NCBI RefSeq assembly: GCF_014196345.1
Contig: NZ_JACIDN010000004.1
Location: 248,001 to 312,000, forward strand
DNA length: 64,000 bases
Direction: 5' to 3'
DNA from: Methylobacterium brachythecii
Lineage (GTDB): Bacteria > Pseudomonadota > Alphaproteobacteria > Rhizobiales > Beijerinckiaceae
Shown: positions 17,071 to 27,106 of the stretch, one piece after another
Numbering within the stretch: position 1 is the stretch's first letter
Layout: every line of letters starts with the position of its first letter
Notes under the pieces: generated by a model
The model's input: only the letters and a program-made list of their open reading frames with translations
What the model was told of the DNA's origin: nothing
Databases searched by the model: none
Program-made: the position numbers and the translations under genes

Positions 17071-18125
17071 CCCGGCCCCTGCGAAGCCCCGCCGATCTTG
17101 CCCGCGCTGGCCTGGTGCGGCCCGAGGACCTGCCCGGCCTGGAGGCCGTAGCGGCGCGCTACGCCGTTTCGCTCTCGGCCGACCTCGCCGAGCTGATCGA
17201 CCCGGCTGATCCGTCGGACCCGATCGCTCGCCAGTTCATTCCCCGTGCGGAGGAACTGGAGACGACGCCCGGCGAGATCGCCGACCCGATCGGCGACGCG
17301 GTGCACGAGCCCCTGCCCGGCCTCGTCCATCGCTATCCCGACCGCGTGCTGCTGAAGCCGCTCCATGTCTGCCCGGTCTATTGCCGCTTCTGCTTTCGCC
17401 GCGAGATGGTCGGCCCAAGCGGCCTCGGCACGCTGAGCGATGCCGAACTCGCGGATGCCTACGCGTATATCGCGGCCGATCCCGGCATCTGGGAGGTGGT
17501 GCTCACCGGCGGCGATCCTTTTGCCCTGTCGCCGCGCCGGCTCGCCGTGATCGCCGAGGCGCTCGATGGGATTCCGCATGTGAAGGTGCTGCGCATCCAT
17601 ACGCGCGTGCCGGTGGTCGATCCCTCGATGGTGAGCGAAGCGCTGGTCGCGGCGCTCAAGCGCTTCACCGGTGCGGTCTTCGTGGCGCTGCATGCCAACC
17701 ATCCGAAGGAATTCACACCGGCCGCACGCGGGGCCATTGCCCGGCTCGTCGATGCCGGCATTCCGATGGTCAGCCAGAGCGTGCTGCTCCGGGGCGTCAA
17801 CGACGATCCCGAGACGCTGACCGCCCTGATGCGCGGCTTCGTCGAGAACCGAATCAAGCCGTACTACCTGCATCATGCCGATCTCGCCCCGGGCACGAGC
17901 GGATTCCGCACGAGCCTGCCCGAGGGCCAAACGCTAATGAGGGCGCTGCGTGGAAAGCTCTCCGGACTGGCGCAGCCGACCTACGTCCTCGATATTCCCG
18001 GCGGCCACGGCAAGGTGCCGGTCGGCCCGGGCTATTGGCGCGAGAGCGGCGACGGCCACCACGTCACCGATCCGGCCGGTGTCGAGCACGCCTATCCGCC
18101 GAAAGAGCAGAGCGAGGACGAGTGA
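17067..18125 (+). CDS. epmB: EF-P beta-lysylation protein EpmB, lysine 2,3-aminomutase type
   Basis: The product is a 352-residue radical SAM enzyme. The [4Fe-4S] motif is Cys102-x3-Cys106-x2-Cys109 in CPVYCRFCFRREMVG, followed by VLTGGDPFALSPRRL, the SAM-contacting glycine motif. PLP-binding and lysine-binding features of aminomutases follow (IKPYYLHHADLAPGTSGFRT). It converts L-alpha-lysine to (R)-beta-lysine, the substrate of EpmA. It starts with GTG inside the epmA stop region and its own stop overlaps the GST gene start by 1 nt. Confidence 0.94.
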   Translation: MTRPLRSPADLARAGLVRPEDLPGLEAVAARYAVSLSADLAELIDPADPSDPIARQFIPRAEELETTPGEIADPIGDAVHEPLPGLVHRYPDRVLLKPLHVCPVYCRFCFRREMVGPSGLGTLSDAELADAYAYIAADPGIWEVVLTGGDPFALSPRRLAVIAEALDGIPHVKVLRIHTRVPVVDPSMVSEALVAALKRFTGAVFVALHANHPKEFTPAARGAIARLVDAGIPMVSQSVLLRGVNDDPETLTALMRGFVENRIKPYYLHHADLAPGTSGFRTSLPEGQTLMRALRGKLSGLAQPTYVLDIPGGHGKVPVGPGYWRESGDGHHVTDPAGVEHAYPPKEQSEDE

Positions 18126-18745
18126 TGCGGCGTCTGTGGGGACGGGCGAATTCCGTCAACGTGCAGAAGGCGATCTGGGGACTGGAGGAGGCAGGGCTTC
18201 CCTACCAGCGGGTCGATGCCGGAGGCGCCCACGGCGTCGTCAACGAGCCCGCCTACCGCGCCATGAACCCGACCGGGCTGGTGCCGACGCTCGAGGAAGA
18301 CGGCTTCGTCCTCTGGGAGTCGAACGCGATCCTGCGCTATCTCGCCCGTCTGCCCGGCGCGCCGCTGGCACTGACTGCTGATCCTCGCGCCAGCGCCCGA
18401 GTCGACCAATGGCTCGACTGGCAGGCCACCGCCTTCACCCCGGGCATGCGCGACGCCTTCTGGCAGATGATGCGGGTGCCCGAGGGCCAGCGCGACCTGA
18501 AGGCCGTCGAGGCCTCTCGCGTCACGACCGAGAAGGGCGCTGCCCTGCTCGACCGGTATCTCGCCGGCACGGCCTTCGTGGCGGGCGACAGCTTCAGCAT
18601 CGCCGACATCGCCGTCGGCTGCGCGGCCCATCGCTGGCTCAACATGCCGCTCGAACGGGACGAGCGCCCGCATATCGTGCGCTGGTATCAAGTGATCGCG
18701 CAACGCGGGGCGGCCTCGGCCGTTCTGACGGTGCCGATCAGCTGA
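18125..18745 (+). CDS. Glutathione S-transferase family protein
   Basis: The product has 206 residues. An N-terminal thioredoxin-like domain (LWGRANSVNVQKAIWGLEEAG; MNPTGLVPTLEEDGFVLWES, with the cis-proline and the glutathione gamma-glutamyl contact in ESNAILRYLA) is followed by an all-helical C-terminal domain with the capping motif FSIADIAVG. The serine after the first strand (ANS) is the probable catalytic residue. Its ATG overlaps the epmB stop (TGATG), so it is co-transcribed with the EF-P modification genes. No functional link between a GST and EF-P is established; the tie may be only operon membership. Confidence 0.88.
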   Translation: MRRLWGRANSVNVQKAIWGLEEAGLPYQRVDAGGAHGVVNEPAYRAMNPTGLVPTLEEDGFVLWESNAILRYLARLPGAPLALTADPRASARVDQWLDWQATAFTPGMRDAFWQMMRVPEGQRDLKAVEASRVTTEKGAALLDRYLAGTAFVAGDSFSIADIAVGCAAHRWLNMPLERDERPHIVRWYQVIAQRGAASAVLTVPIS

Positions 18746-18837
18746 GCACCCGCCGTGGCTCGGGAGCGGCGCCGGATGATGCCGCGATGAGCAACGCCCC
18801 CTCGCCCGAGCCCTCCCGTCCACGATCCGGAAAAGTC

Positions 18838-19647
18838 ATGTTCTTCCCGCTCTCGAAGATCATCTTCTTCCTGATCACCCCATCGAACTTCTTCATCCTG
18901 GTCGGGCTGCTCGGCTGCCTGCTCCTGTTCACCCAGGCGGCGGCACCGATCGGGCGAATCTTCGCGATTTTCGGTTTCCTCGGGCTGCTCGCCGGCGGTC
19001 TCTCGCCGCTTCCGATCTGGACGATCCTGCCGCTGGAGGAGCGGTTTCCCGCCTTCGTCGATGATGGGCGCCCGATCACCGGCATCGTCGTGCTCGGCGG
19101 CGGTCTGATGACGGGGATCTCGGCCGAGCGCGACCAGCTCACGCTCAATGACGCGGGCGAGCGCCAGCTCGCCCTCGGCGACCTCGCTCGGCGTTATCCG
19201 CAGGCGCGGCTCGTCTTCTCGGGCGGGAGCGCCAGCCTCACGGAGGGCGCGGTCACCGAAGCCGGCACGGTGGGCCGCTTCGCCGAGTCGCTCGGTGTGC
19301 CGCGCGACCGGCTGATCCTGGAGGAGCGCTCGCGCAACACGCGCGAGAACGCGCGGTTCACCGCCGAGCTGGTCCAGCCGAAGCCGGACGAACGCTGGCT
19401 GCTCGTGACCTCGGCCTGGCACATGCCGCGCGCCGTCGGCTGCTTTCGCAAGGTGGGATTCCCGGTGACGGCCTATCCGGTGGACTACCGCACCGCCGGC
19501 TCGCGCGACGTCACACGCTTCAACACCTTCGCCTCGGACGGGCTGCTCGAACTCGATCTCTCGGTGAAGGAGTGGATCGGGCTCGTGGTCTACAAGCTCG
19601 TCGGCTACACGGATGACTGGATGCCGGCGCCGGAAAAGTCGCCTTGA
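18838..19647 (+). CDS. YdcF/ElyC-type DUF218 membrane protein
   Basis: About 269 residues. Two hydrophobic segments lie at the N-terminus (SKIIFFLITPSNFFILVGLL and IFAIFGFLGLLAGGLS), followed by a DUF218 domain: ITGIVVLGGGL, LVFSGGSASL, ILEERSRNTRENARF and WLLVTSAWHMPRAVGCFRK. This is the ElyC/SanA group, linked in E. coli to envelope and lipid-carrier metabolism. The ATG at 18838 fits the hydrophobic N-terminus and has GGAAAAG upstream; an ATG at 18787 would add 17 residues. It lies 92 nt after the GST gene. Confidence 0.85.
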   Translation: MFFPLSKIIFFLITPSNFFILVGLLGCLLLFTQAAAPIGRIFAIFGFLGLLAGGLSPLPIWTILPLEERFPAFVDDGRPITGIVVLGGGLMTGISAERDQLTLNDAGERQLALGDLARRYPQARLVFSGGSASLTEGAVTEAGTVGRFAESLGVPRDRLILEERSRNTRENARFTAELVQPKPDERWLLVTSAWHMPRAVGCFRKVGFPVTAYPVDYRTAGSRDVTRFNTFASDGLLELDLSVKEWIGLVVYKLVGYTDDWMPAPEKSP

Positions 19648-19750
19648 AGCCCTGGCGCTAGAGGCCGACGCTCCCCATTTCGGGCGGCTGTGCTCGATCG
19701 AGGGGCAGCCCGCCGGCCGGTAAGCCGTGTCGCCCTTTCAGGAGGCCGGC

Positions 19751-20938
19751 ATGACCGATCTCGTCAGCCAGCTCACGGCGCTCTCGACGAACCAACTCCT
19801 CGTCGCCGGCATCGGCACGACGATCGCCGCCTATCTCGCCCTGCAGGCGACGCGGCTCGCCGCCGGCCTGAAGACTTTCATCGGCAGCCAGATCTTCTCG
19901 ACGCTGACCGCGCGCTCGAACGGCGCCTCCGTCGAGCGCCTGACCGGGCTCGTCGCGCGCCATCGCCTCCATGCCTGGGGCCGCAGCTACAGCGTCACCG
20001 AGGACAACGCGCTGACGGTCGGCTACGGCTCGGGCCTCGCGCGCTGGCGGGGAATCTGGGTGTTCTACAACCTGCGGATCGACGAGAACGCCAAGACGTT
20101 CCAGGTCGTGGAGGTGCTTACTCTCGCCTTTCTGACCCGCGACCGCACCGCGATCCGCCGCTTCCTCGACGAGGCGCTCGACGACGCGATGCAGGATCGC
20201 GGCACCATCGACATCCACCACCGTTCGACCAGCGGCTGGCAGGCGATCCGTCGGGCCAAGCGGCCGATCGAGACCGTCTTCGCCAACGGCGCGATGAAGG
20301 CCGAGCTCATCGAAAAGGTGCGCTGGTTCCTCGCCAACGAGGAGTGGTACCGGCGGCGCGGGCTAACCTACAAGCTCGTGATCCTGCTGCACGGCGAGCC
20401 CGGCACCGGCAAGTCGAGCCTGATCCAGGCCATCGCCAGCCACTTCAACCGCGACCTCTATTGCGTCGACAGGCTGGTCGCGCTCGGGCCGGAAATCGGC
20501 CGCTTCAAGAACGGCATTCTCGCCATCGAGGATATCGACACGCTGGGCTCGCTGAACCGTGAGTCGGGGGAGACTGCGCCTGCGACCACCGGCGACGCGA
20601 AGGCCCTGCTGCATGGCGTGCTCAACACCCTCGACGGGCTCGGCACGCCGCACGGGCTGATCACGATCATCACCACGAACCATGTCGAGGCGCTCGATCC
20701 GGCCATGGTGCGACCCTGCCGCATCGACCTGCGACTCGAGGTGAGCGCCCTCGACTACGACGCCTTCGCCGAGATGGTTGCGTCGTATTTCGAGGGTGCC
20801 GTTCCGGTGCTGGCGCGCGCGGCCTACCTGCCACAGACGGGCGCACGCCTGCAGGAGATCTTTACGGGCGCTGGTTCGCCGGCAGAGGCGGAAGCGGCCG
20901 TCCAGAGGCGGTGCATCCGGCTCTCGGAAGCCGCCTGA
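19751..20938 (+). CDS. BCS1-like AAA ATPase, membrane-anchored
   Basis: The product has 395 residues. The ATG at 19751 is set by a perfect AGGAGG 5 nt upstream. One hydrophobic segment lies near residues 17-35, then a BCS1-specific middle domain of about 150 residues, then the AAA module: Walker A GEPGTGKSS near 215-223, Walker B GILAIEDIDTLG near 255, sensor IITTNHVEALD and arginine-finger region MVRPCRIDLRLE. Mitochondrial BCS1 moves a folded Rieske protein across the inner membrane; the bacterial homologues are mostly uncharacterised. No Rieske or cytochrome bc gene is nearby, so the client is unknown. Confidence 0.85.
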   Translation: MTDLVSQLTALSTNQLLVAGIGTTIAAYLALQATRLAAGLKTFIGSQIFSTLTARSNGASVERLTGLVARHRLHAWGRSYSVTEDNALTVGYGSGLARWRGIWVFYNLRIDENAKTFQVVEVLTLAFLTRDRTAIRRFLDEALDDAMQDRGTIDIHHRSTSGWQAIRRAKRPIETVFANGAMKAELIEKVRWFLANEEWYRRRGLTYKLVILLHGEPGTGKSSLIQAIASHFNRDLYCVDRLVALGPEIGRFKNGILAIEDIDTLGSLNRESGETAPATTGDAKALLHGVLNTLDGLGTPHGLITIITTNHVEALDPAMVRPCRIDLRLEVSALDYDAFAEMVASYFEGAVPVLARAAYLPQTGARLQEIFTGAGSPAEAEAAVQRRCIRLSEAA

Positions 20939-20942
20939 CGAA

Positions 20943-21212
20943 TCAGTCCTCGGCCGCCGCCGGCCCGAGCCGATAGATCCCGCGAAAGTCGTCGGGATCG
21001 GTCACCGGCTTGCCCTTGCGCAGGATCGCGATGCGGCCCTCCTTGGTGAGCCGCACGGCGACGCGGCGGACCGGCTGCATTAGCGGCCCCCAGCCGTCGG
21101 GATGCGGGCCGCCCAGCGCGCGGGCGACCTCGGACGGGCAGCAGGTCTTGCCCGGCCCGCGCGCGGCGACGAGATCGAGCATCGTCTGCTCGATGGCTGC
21201 GTCATCGGCCAT
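20943..21212 (-). CDS. DUF3253 family protein
   Basis: The product has 89 residues and matches the DUF3253 winged-helix-like family from end to end: LVAARGPGKTCCPSEVARAL, then WGPLMQPVRRVAVRLTKEGRI and GIYRLG. Function is unknown. Its ATG at 21212 lies within the last 11 nt of the upstream DUF599 gene, and the two are probably co-translated. Its stop is 4 nt from the stop of the convergent AAA gene. Confidence 0.8.
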   Translation of the reverse strand: MADDAAIEQTMLDLVAARGPGKTCCPSEVARALGGPHPDGWGPLMQPVRRVAVRLTKEGRIAILRKGKPVTDPDDFRGIYRLGPAAAED

Positions 21213-21915
21213 CGCGGGGCTCCTCGTCGGCGAGCAGGGCGTTGCGGATCTCCGAGGCGAATTGCCGGCGCCACATCACGACGACGCAGGCCGCCGTCGA
21301 GACGATCAGCACCGGGGCGCTGACGAACCAGCCGAGATAGGCCAGCGCGAAGAAGAAGGCCCTCTGGCCGCGGTCGAAATGATTGCCGGCGGCGATGTTC
21401 ATGGCGGCGGCGCGGTGCGCGGCCTTCTGCATGGTCTCGTAGTCCACGCCGGACCCCTTCGGCGGCACCGCACCGATCAGGATCGCGCCGTAGTTGAACA
21501 GCCGGTAGGCCCAGGAGAACTTGAAGAAGGCATAGACGAACACGATGGCGAGCCCGGCGACCTTCACCTCCCAGGTCGCCCGCGTCGTCGCCACGCCGAA
21601 GGGCAGCGAGCCGAACAGGCTGAGCACGTCGTCGCCCGAGCGCGACAGGGTCAGCACAGAGCCGAGCGCGATCAGCGAGGTCGAGGCGAAGAAGGCGGTG
21701 CCGTTCTGGAGCGAGGCGTTGATCGTGGTGTCGACCACGCGGTTGTCGCGGCTGATCAACTGCTCGGCCCAGATCCGGCGCTGGCCGTGCATGATCCGGC
21801 TCAGGCTGCGATGGCCCTTCCGGCCCTGCACCGCATAGCCGTAGGTCAGCCACGCGCCGACGAAGAAAACCAGCCCAACGAGGTCGAGCGGCGAGAAGGC
21901 GCTGAGATCAGGCAT
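21202..21915 (-). CDS. DUF599 family membrane protein
   Basis: About 237 residues with four or five membrane segments. Conserved DUF599 blocks are visible: RIWAEQLISRDNRVVDTTINASLQNGTAFFAST... (split here for length), FKFSWAYRLFNYGAILIGAVP and NHFDRGQRAFFFALAYLGWF. Function is unknown. I chose the ATG at 21915 because it begins MPDLSAFSPLDLVG. An in-frame GTG at 21930 has GGAG upstream and could be the true start, adding 5 residues. It overlaps the DUF3253 gene by 11 nt. Confidence 0.82.
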   Translation of the reverse strand: MPDLSAFSPLDLVGLVFFVGAWLTYGYAVQGRKGHRSLSRIMHGQRRIWAEQLISRDNRVVDTTINASLQNGTAFFASTSLIALGSVLTLSRSGDDVLSLFGSLPFGVATTRATWEVKVAGLAIVFVYAFFKFSWAYRLFNYGAILIGAVPPKGSGVDYETMQKAAHRAAAMNIAAGNHFDRGQRAFFFALAYLGWFVSAPVLIVSTAACVVVMWRRQFASEIRNALLADEEPRDGR

Positions 21916-22017
21916 GGCGTCGGGCGGCACCGGCTCCGGCGGGCGGGCTCATGAAGGGGCGGCTACAGAGCGCATGCCGGCACGGCAAGCCCCTTCGGCG
22001 AGAATCGCGGGAGGGGC

Positions 22018-22296
22018 TCAATCGGTCACCTCGAAGTGTTGGCCCGGAACGGGCTCCGCCGCAGTGACGTCGATCCCCTCGACACGTGCCGCTGGCGGTC
22101 CATCGCGGCACTCGTCGACCAGCGCATCGACCGCTTCCGCCGCGCCGGAGAAGACACCCTCCACCGCGCCGTCGTCGCGGTTGCGCACCCAGCCGGCGAT
22201 GCTGTGATGCCGGGCACGCTCCTGGGTCCACTTCCGGTAGAAGACGCCCTGGACACGTCCGTGGATCACCACGTGGATCGACTTGGTCTCGCTCAA
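22018..22296 (-). CDS. acyP: Acylphosphatase
   Basis: The product has 92 residues, the standard acylphosphatase length. The phosphate cradle and catalytic arginine lie in GRVQGVFYRKWTQ (Arg21) and the catalytic asparagine in GWVRNRDDGAVEG (Asn39). It hydrolyses carboxyl-phosphate bonds such as 1,3-bisphosphoglycerate or carbamoyl phosphate in the cytoplasm. The start is a TTG at 22296 with GGAG 8 nt upstream; there is no ATG or GTG in a suitable place. Confidence 0.93.
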   Translation of the reverse strand: MSETKSIHVVIHGRVQGVFYRKWTQERARHHSIAGWVRNRDDGAVEGVFSGAAEAVDALVDECRDGPPAARVEGIDVTAAEPVPGQHFEVTD

Positions 22297-22345
22297 TGGG
22301 CTGCTCCGTTGTTCACCCGACCACCTAGCACGGTCCCCGGGGCTG

Positions 22346-22777
22346 TCAGGCCCGCGCGCGCCGCAGCCAGCCGTGCATTTCCTGGATGTATGGTCCCGGC
22401 AGTTGCGCGGCCTGCGCCGCCGCGAGCACGTCTTCCAGATAGCCCGGCCGCGGAATGCCGGGCGCGGTGCTGCGGCCGAAATAGATCAGCGCGCGCTTCA
22501 CGCCGCCCGGCGTCGTGATGGGCTGGCTCGCCTTGACGTAGAGGCCGCCGGCCACGCCCTCGTAGCGGTCGAGCGCCGGCACGTCGGAGAGCGACAGGTC
22601 CCAGAGCACGCCCCAGACGGTCGAGCCCTTGGCGCGGATCACCGAGGCATAGCCCTCCTTCATGATGATGAAGCGGTGCCCGTTGAGCCGCCCTCCCCCG
22701 ATCAGCCGGGATTGCGGGCAGCGTGCCGCCATCGCGGCCGCATCCATGTTGGCGCCGTAGGCGAAGTAGAGCGGCAT
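22346..22777 (-). CDS. Gamma-glutamylcyclotransferase-like (GGCT fold) protein
   Basis: The product has 143 residues. The N-terminal YFAYGANMD is the substrate-binding loop of the GGCT/AIG2 fold and Glu73 in LDRYEGVAGG is in the place of the catalytic acid. Such enzymes cyclise gamma-glutamyl peptides to 5-oxoproline, but many bacterial members have unknown substrates. It reads away from the divergent DUF72 gene and precedes acyP on the same strand. Confidence 0.85.
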   Translation of the reverse strand: MPLYFAYGANMDAAAMAARCPQSRLIGGGRLNGHRFIIMKEGYASVIRAKGSTVWGVLWDLSLSDVPALDRYEGVAGGLYVKASQPITTPGGVKRALIYFGRSTAPGIPRPGYLEDVLAAAQAAQLPGPYIQEMHGWLRRARA

Positions 22778-22923
22778 TGCAGGCTTTGGGCTGAGGTCTC
22801 GGCTAGGTGCGGATCGCTGTACGAAGGAGCGAGCGGTCCTGTACAGTCGGAGACCGATAGTCCTGCACGAGGCTTGCCAATGCGTCGCTCGATGAGTCCG
22901 ATCGATCAGGGACGTACCCGCTG

Positions 22924-23718
22924 ATGGCCGGCTCGATCCGCGTCGGCGTCGGCGGCTGGACCTTCGAGGAGTGGCGCGGCGGCTTCTATCCGAAGGATTT
23001 GCCGAAGACGAAGGAGCTCGCCTACATGGCCGAGCGCCTCACCGCGATCGAGATCAACGGCACCTTCTATCGCGGGCAGACGCCCGCGATCTTCAAGAAG
23101 TGGGCCGGCGATACCCCGGAGGGTTTCCAGTTCTCGGTGAAGGCCTCGCGCTTCACGACGAGTCGGCGCGTGCTGGCCGAAGGCGCCGAGTCCGTCGGCA
23201 AGTTCTTCGACACCGGACCAACGGAGATGGGCGACCGGCTCGGGCCGATCCTTTGGCAGCTCCCCGCCACCAAGAAGTTCGACCGCGACGACATCGCGAA
23301 TTTCCTGAAGCTGCTCCCGGCCGAGCGTGACGGCCGGCGGCTTCGGCACGTCATCGAGGCGGGTCACGAGAGTTTTGCCGACCCGGCCTTCGTCACCCTG
23401 CTGCGCGAGGCCTCAGCGGATGTCGCGCAGGTGGTGCTCGACGATCCCGATCACCCGACCATCGCCGACGTCACCGCGGATTTCGTCTATCTCCGGTTGC
23501 AGAGGAGCCGCGACATCGAGACGGGCTATTCGGCGGATGATCTCGATGCCTGGGCGAAGCGCCTGAAGACCTATGCCGATGGCGGGGTGCCCGACGACCT
23601 GCCGACGCTGAGCGGCGACACACCGAAGAAGCAGAAACGCGACGTGTTTGCGTTCTTCATCTCGGGCGCAAAGGCGAGAAACCCCGCAGCCGCGATGGCG
23701 ATGATCGAGCGGCTGTGA
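22924..23718 (+). CDS. DUF72 (YecE-like) family protein
   Basis: The product has 264 residues and is predicted to be a TIM barrel of the DUF72 family. Typical blocks are RVGVGGWTFEEWRGGFYP, AIEINGTFYRGQTPAIFKKW, GFQFSVKASRFTT, LGPILWQLPATKKFD and ADFVYLRLQRS. The barrel resembles sugar isomerases and AP endonucleases but no reaction is established. It ends 13 nt before a long palindromic repeat that may act as its terminator. Confidence 0.88.
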   Translation: MAGSIRVGVGGWTFEEWRGGFYPKDLPKTKELAYMAERLTAIEINGTFYRGQTPAIFKKWAGDTPEGFQFSVKASRFTTSRRVLAEGAESVGKFFDTGPTEMGDRLGPILWQLPATKKFDRDDIANFLKLLPAERDGRRLRHVIEAGHESFADPAFVTLLREASADVAQVVLDDPDHPTIADVTADFVYLRLQRSRDIETGYSADDLDAWAKRLKTYADGGVPDDLPTLSGDTPKKQKRDVFAFFISGAKARNPAAAMAMIERL

Positions 23719-23731
23719 GACGGCTCTCCGG

Positions 23732-23823
23732 CCGTCATTGCGAGCGCAGCGAAGCAATCCAGGGCTACACCCGCGACGCTGGCCCGTTGGCCCTGGATTG
23801 CTTCGCTACGCTCGCAATGACGG
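23732..23823. repeat. 92-bp palindrome, CGTCATTGCGAGCG family, copy 1
   Basis: The two 33-nt arms 23732-23764 and 23791-23823 are inverted copies with a single mismatch (ccgtcattgcgagcg...). The 26-nt loop reads in the direction ACACCCGC..CGTTGG. Copies with the same arms lie at 31774, 38574 and 45500, with a collapsed copy at 44263. Confidence 0.9.
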
Positions 23824-23856
23824 ACAAGCGTATGATCTGATCGACTGGAAGCGGCG

Positions 23857-23982
23857 CTACTCGCCCGGTGGTTTGCGATCCAGCCGCTTCCCGGCTCGCT
23901 CGTTCGCGAGCATGGCAAGGTAGGCCGCCGTCAGGACGAAAGCCGGGATCACGAACGTGACGAAGATTTGGCCGGAATTCAT
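23857..23982 (-). CDS. 41-residue single-span membrane protein downstream of pccA
   Basis: MNSGQIFVTFVIPAFVLTAAY begins a 41-residue product with one membrane helix (about residues 5-25) and a basic C-terminal tail. Its ATG overlaps the stop of the upstream small gene (ATGA), so it is translationally coupled to it. The tight chain pccA to the 81-residue protein to this gene, each overlapping by 4 nt, argues that it is real despite its size. I do not recognise a family. Confidence 0.6.
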   Translation of the reverse strand: MNSGQIFVTFVIPAFVLTAAYLAMLANERAGKRLDRKPPGE

Positions 23983-24220
23983 GGCCGGATACTCCGCAGA
24001 ACGTTTCTGCCGACCCAATGTAGTCCTGTTCCCGCGCCGAACCAAAGAAGCGCAAAGGCCGCGCTCCCGAAGTTCAGCGGCGGAGCGTTGGGGACGCCGA
24101 AACTCACGGCGGTGATCGGTGTCACGACGCCAATCACGATGAAGGCCACAGCGACGTTGTTCAGCCCCGTCGCCAGCAGCTTGGTCTGCTCATTGTAAGC
24201 GGCGTTATCGCTTGGCGCGC

Positions 24221-24224
<4 letters not shown>
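23979..24224 (-). CDS. 81-residue two-span membrane protein coupled to pccA
   Basis: The product has 81 residues and two probable membrane helices: about 18-40 (LNNVAVAFIVIGVVTPITAV) and 50-72 (NFGSAAFALLWFGAGTGLHW). The start is a TTG at 24224 that overlaps the pccA stop codon (TTGA); no ATG is available, so translation probably depends on ribosomes arriving from pccA. Its own stop overlaps the next small ORF. I do not recognise the family. A role with propionyl-CoA carboxylase is suggested only by the coupling. Confidence 0.68.
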
Positions 24225-26224
<2,000 letters not shown>

Positions 26225-26368
26225 CACAGGCCGCGTTTTGGGAGGAAGCGTCATCGTTCGGAGGCCCGGACGGAGCCGGGCCGTAGTCCGATAAAGCACT
26301 TGCCCGGCCGGCGAAAGCTTTGCCGGCCCCTATGTTAAAGTGAATACAATTCAGCGGTTTTCGCCGCC

Positions 26369-26812
26369 TCAGGCCGCGAGCGCGAAGCTGTGGGAGCGGG
26401 TCGCCGCAGGCCGGCGCGTCCAGCGGTTGGCTTCGAGGGCGAAGGCCATCATGCCCTCGTCGGTGGTCTCGGCCTCGCGAACGATCTCCATCGCGATCCG
26501 CGCACCGGTCGGTGTCGGGCCGGTGCGGCCGGCGATCGAGGCGACGAGCCAACCCGCCATCTCGCTGTCGATCCGGCCATGAGGCGTCTCGCTCCAGACC
26601 GCGAAGTCGACGACCAGGGCGGCGAGCAGGTCGGCGAAGCGCGCATCCTTGTCGGTCACGGCCCGGTCGAGGGCGAGCAGCAGGTCGACTTCGTCGCGAT
26701 GCTCCAGGCCGTTTTCGAGGCGCTCATCGCGCAGAATGCGCACGTCGGCATGGCTGATCGTGCCGGCGGCGACGGTACGGTTACAGAAGAGTTGAAGTGA
26801 AAAGTTGCTCAT
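26369..26812 (-). CDS. Conserved hypothetical protein
   Basis: The product has 147 residues from the ATG at 26812 (MSNFSLQLFCNRTVAAGTIS), with GGGGAGA about 12 nt upstream. It is acidic and helical, with the segment DVRILRDERLENGLEHRDEVDLLLALDRAV, no signal peptide and no membrane span. I do not recognise a named family. It lies upstream of pccA on the same strand with a 144-nt gap, so it may be a separate unit. The 294 nt upstream of it, to the L,D-transpeptidase gene, hold only that gene's terminator and no other gene I can support. Confidence 0.7.
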   Translation of the reverse strand: MSNFSLQLFCNRTVAAGTISHADVRILRDERLENGLEHRDEVDLLLALDRAVTDKDARFADLLAALVVDFAVWSETPHGRIDSEMAGWLVASIAGRTGPTPTGARIAMEIVREAETTDEGMMAFALEANRWTRRPAATRSHSFALAA

Positions 26813-27041
26813 GGCTTGATGTCTCCCCGGCATTTGTTTTGCCGGTCTCTCGTCCCTGTGTGTCTGCACTATGGGGGACGCTGTTACCTTAAGAAGTTAA
26901 CGGTCATATCTGAATGGAATTTCAGGTTAAGGCGTCATCACGATTGGTGCTTTCGAAATCGTGACCATCTTCACGTGCATTTTCAGCGTCTTGCTGCTTC
27001 GCGATGATGCCGCGGGCGATCTGGACGATCCGAAAAGCAAA

Positions 27042-27069
27042 GCGGGGCGGCACTCTCGTGCCACCCCGC
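27042..27069 (-). terminator. Rho-independent terminator of the L,D-transpeptidase gene
   Basis: GCGGGG-C-GGCAC (27042-27053), loop TCTC, GTGCC-A-CCCCGC (27058-27069) forms an 11-bp stem with one mismatch. On the minus strand it is followed by TTTGCTTTTC. It lies 38 nt beyond the stop codon at 27107. Confidence 0.8.
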
Positions 27070-27106
27070 AAACTCCGTTTCCGATCTCGATCCGCTCGGC
27101 TGCGGG

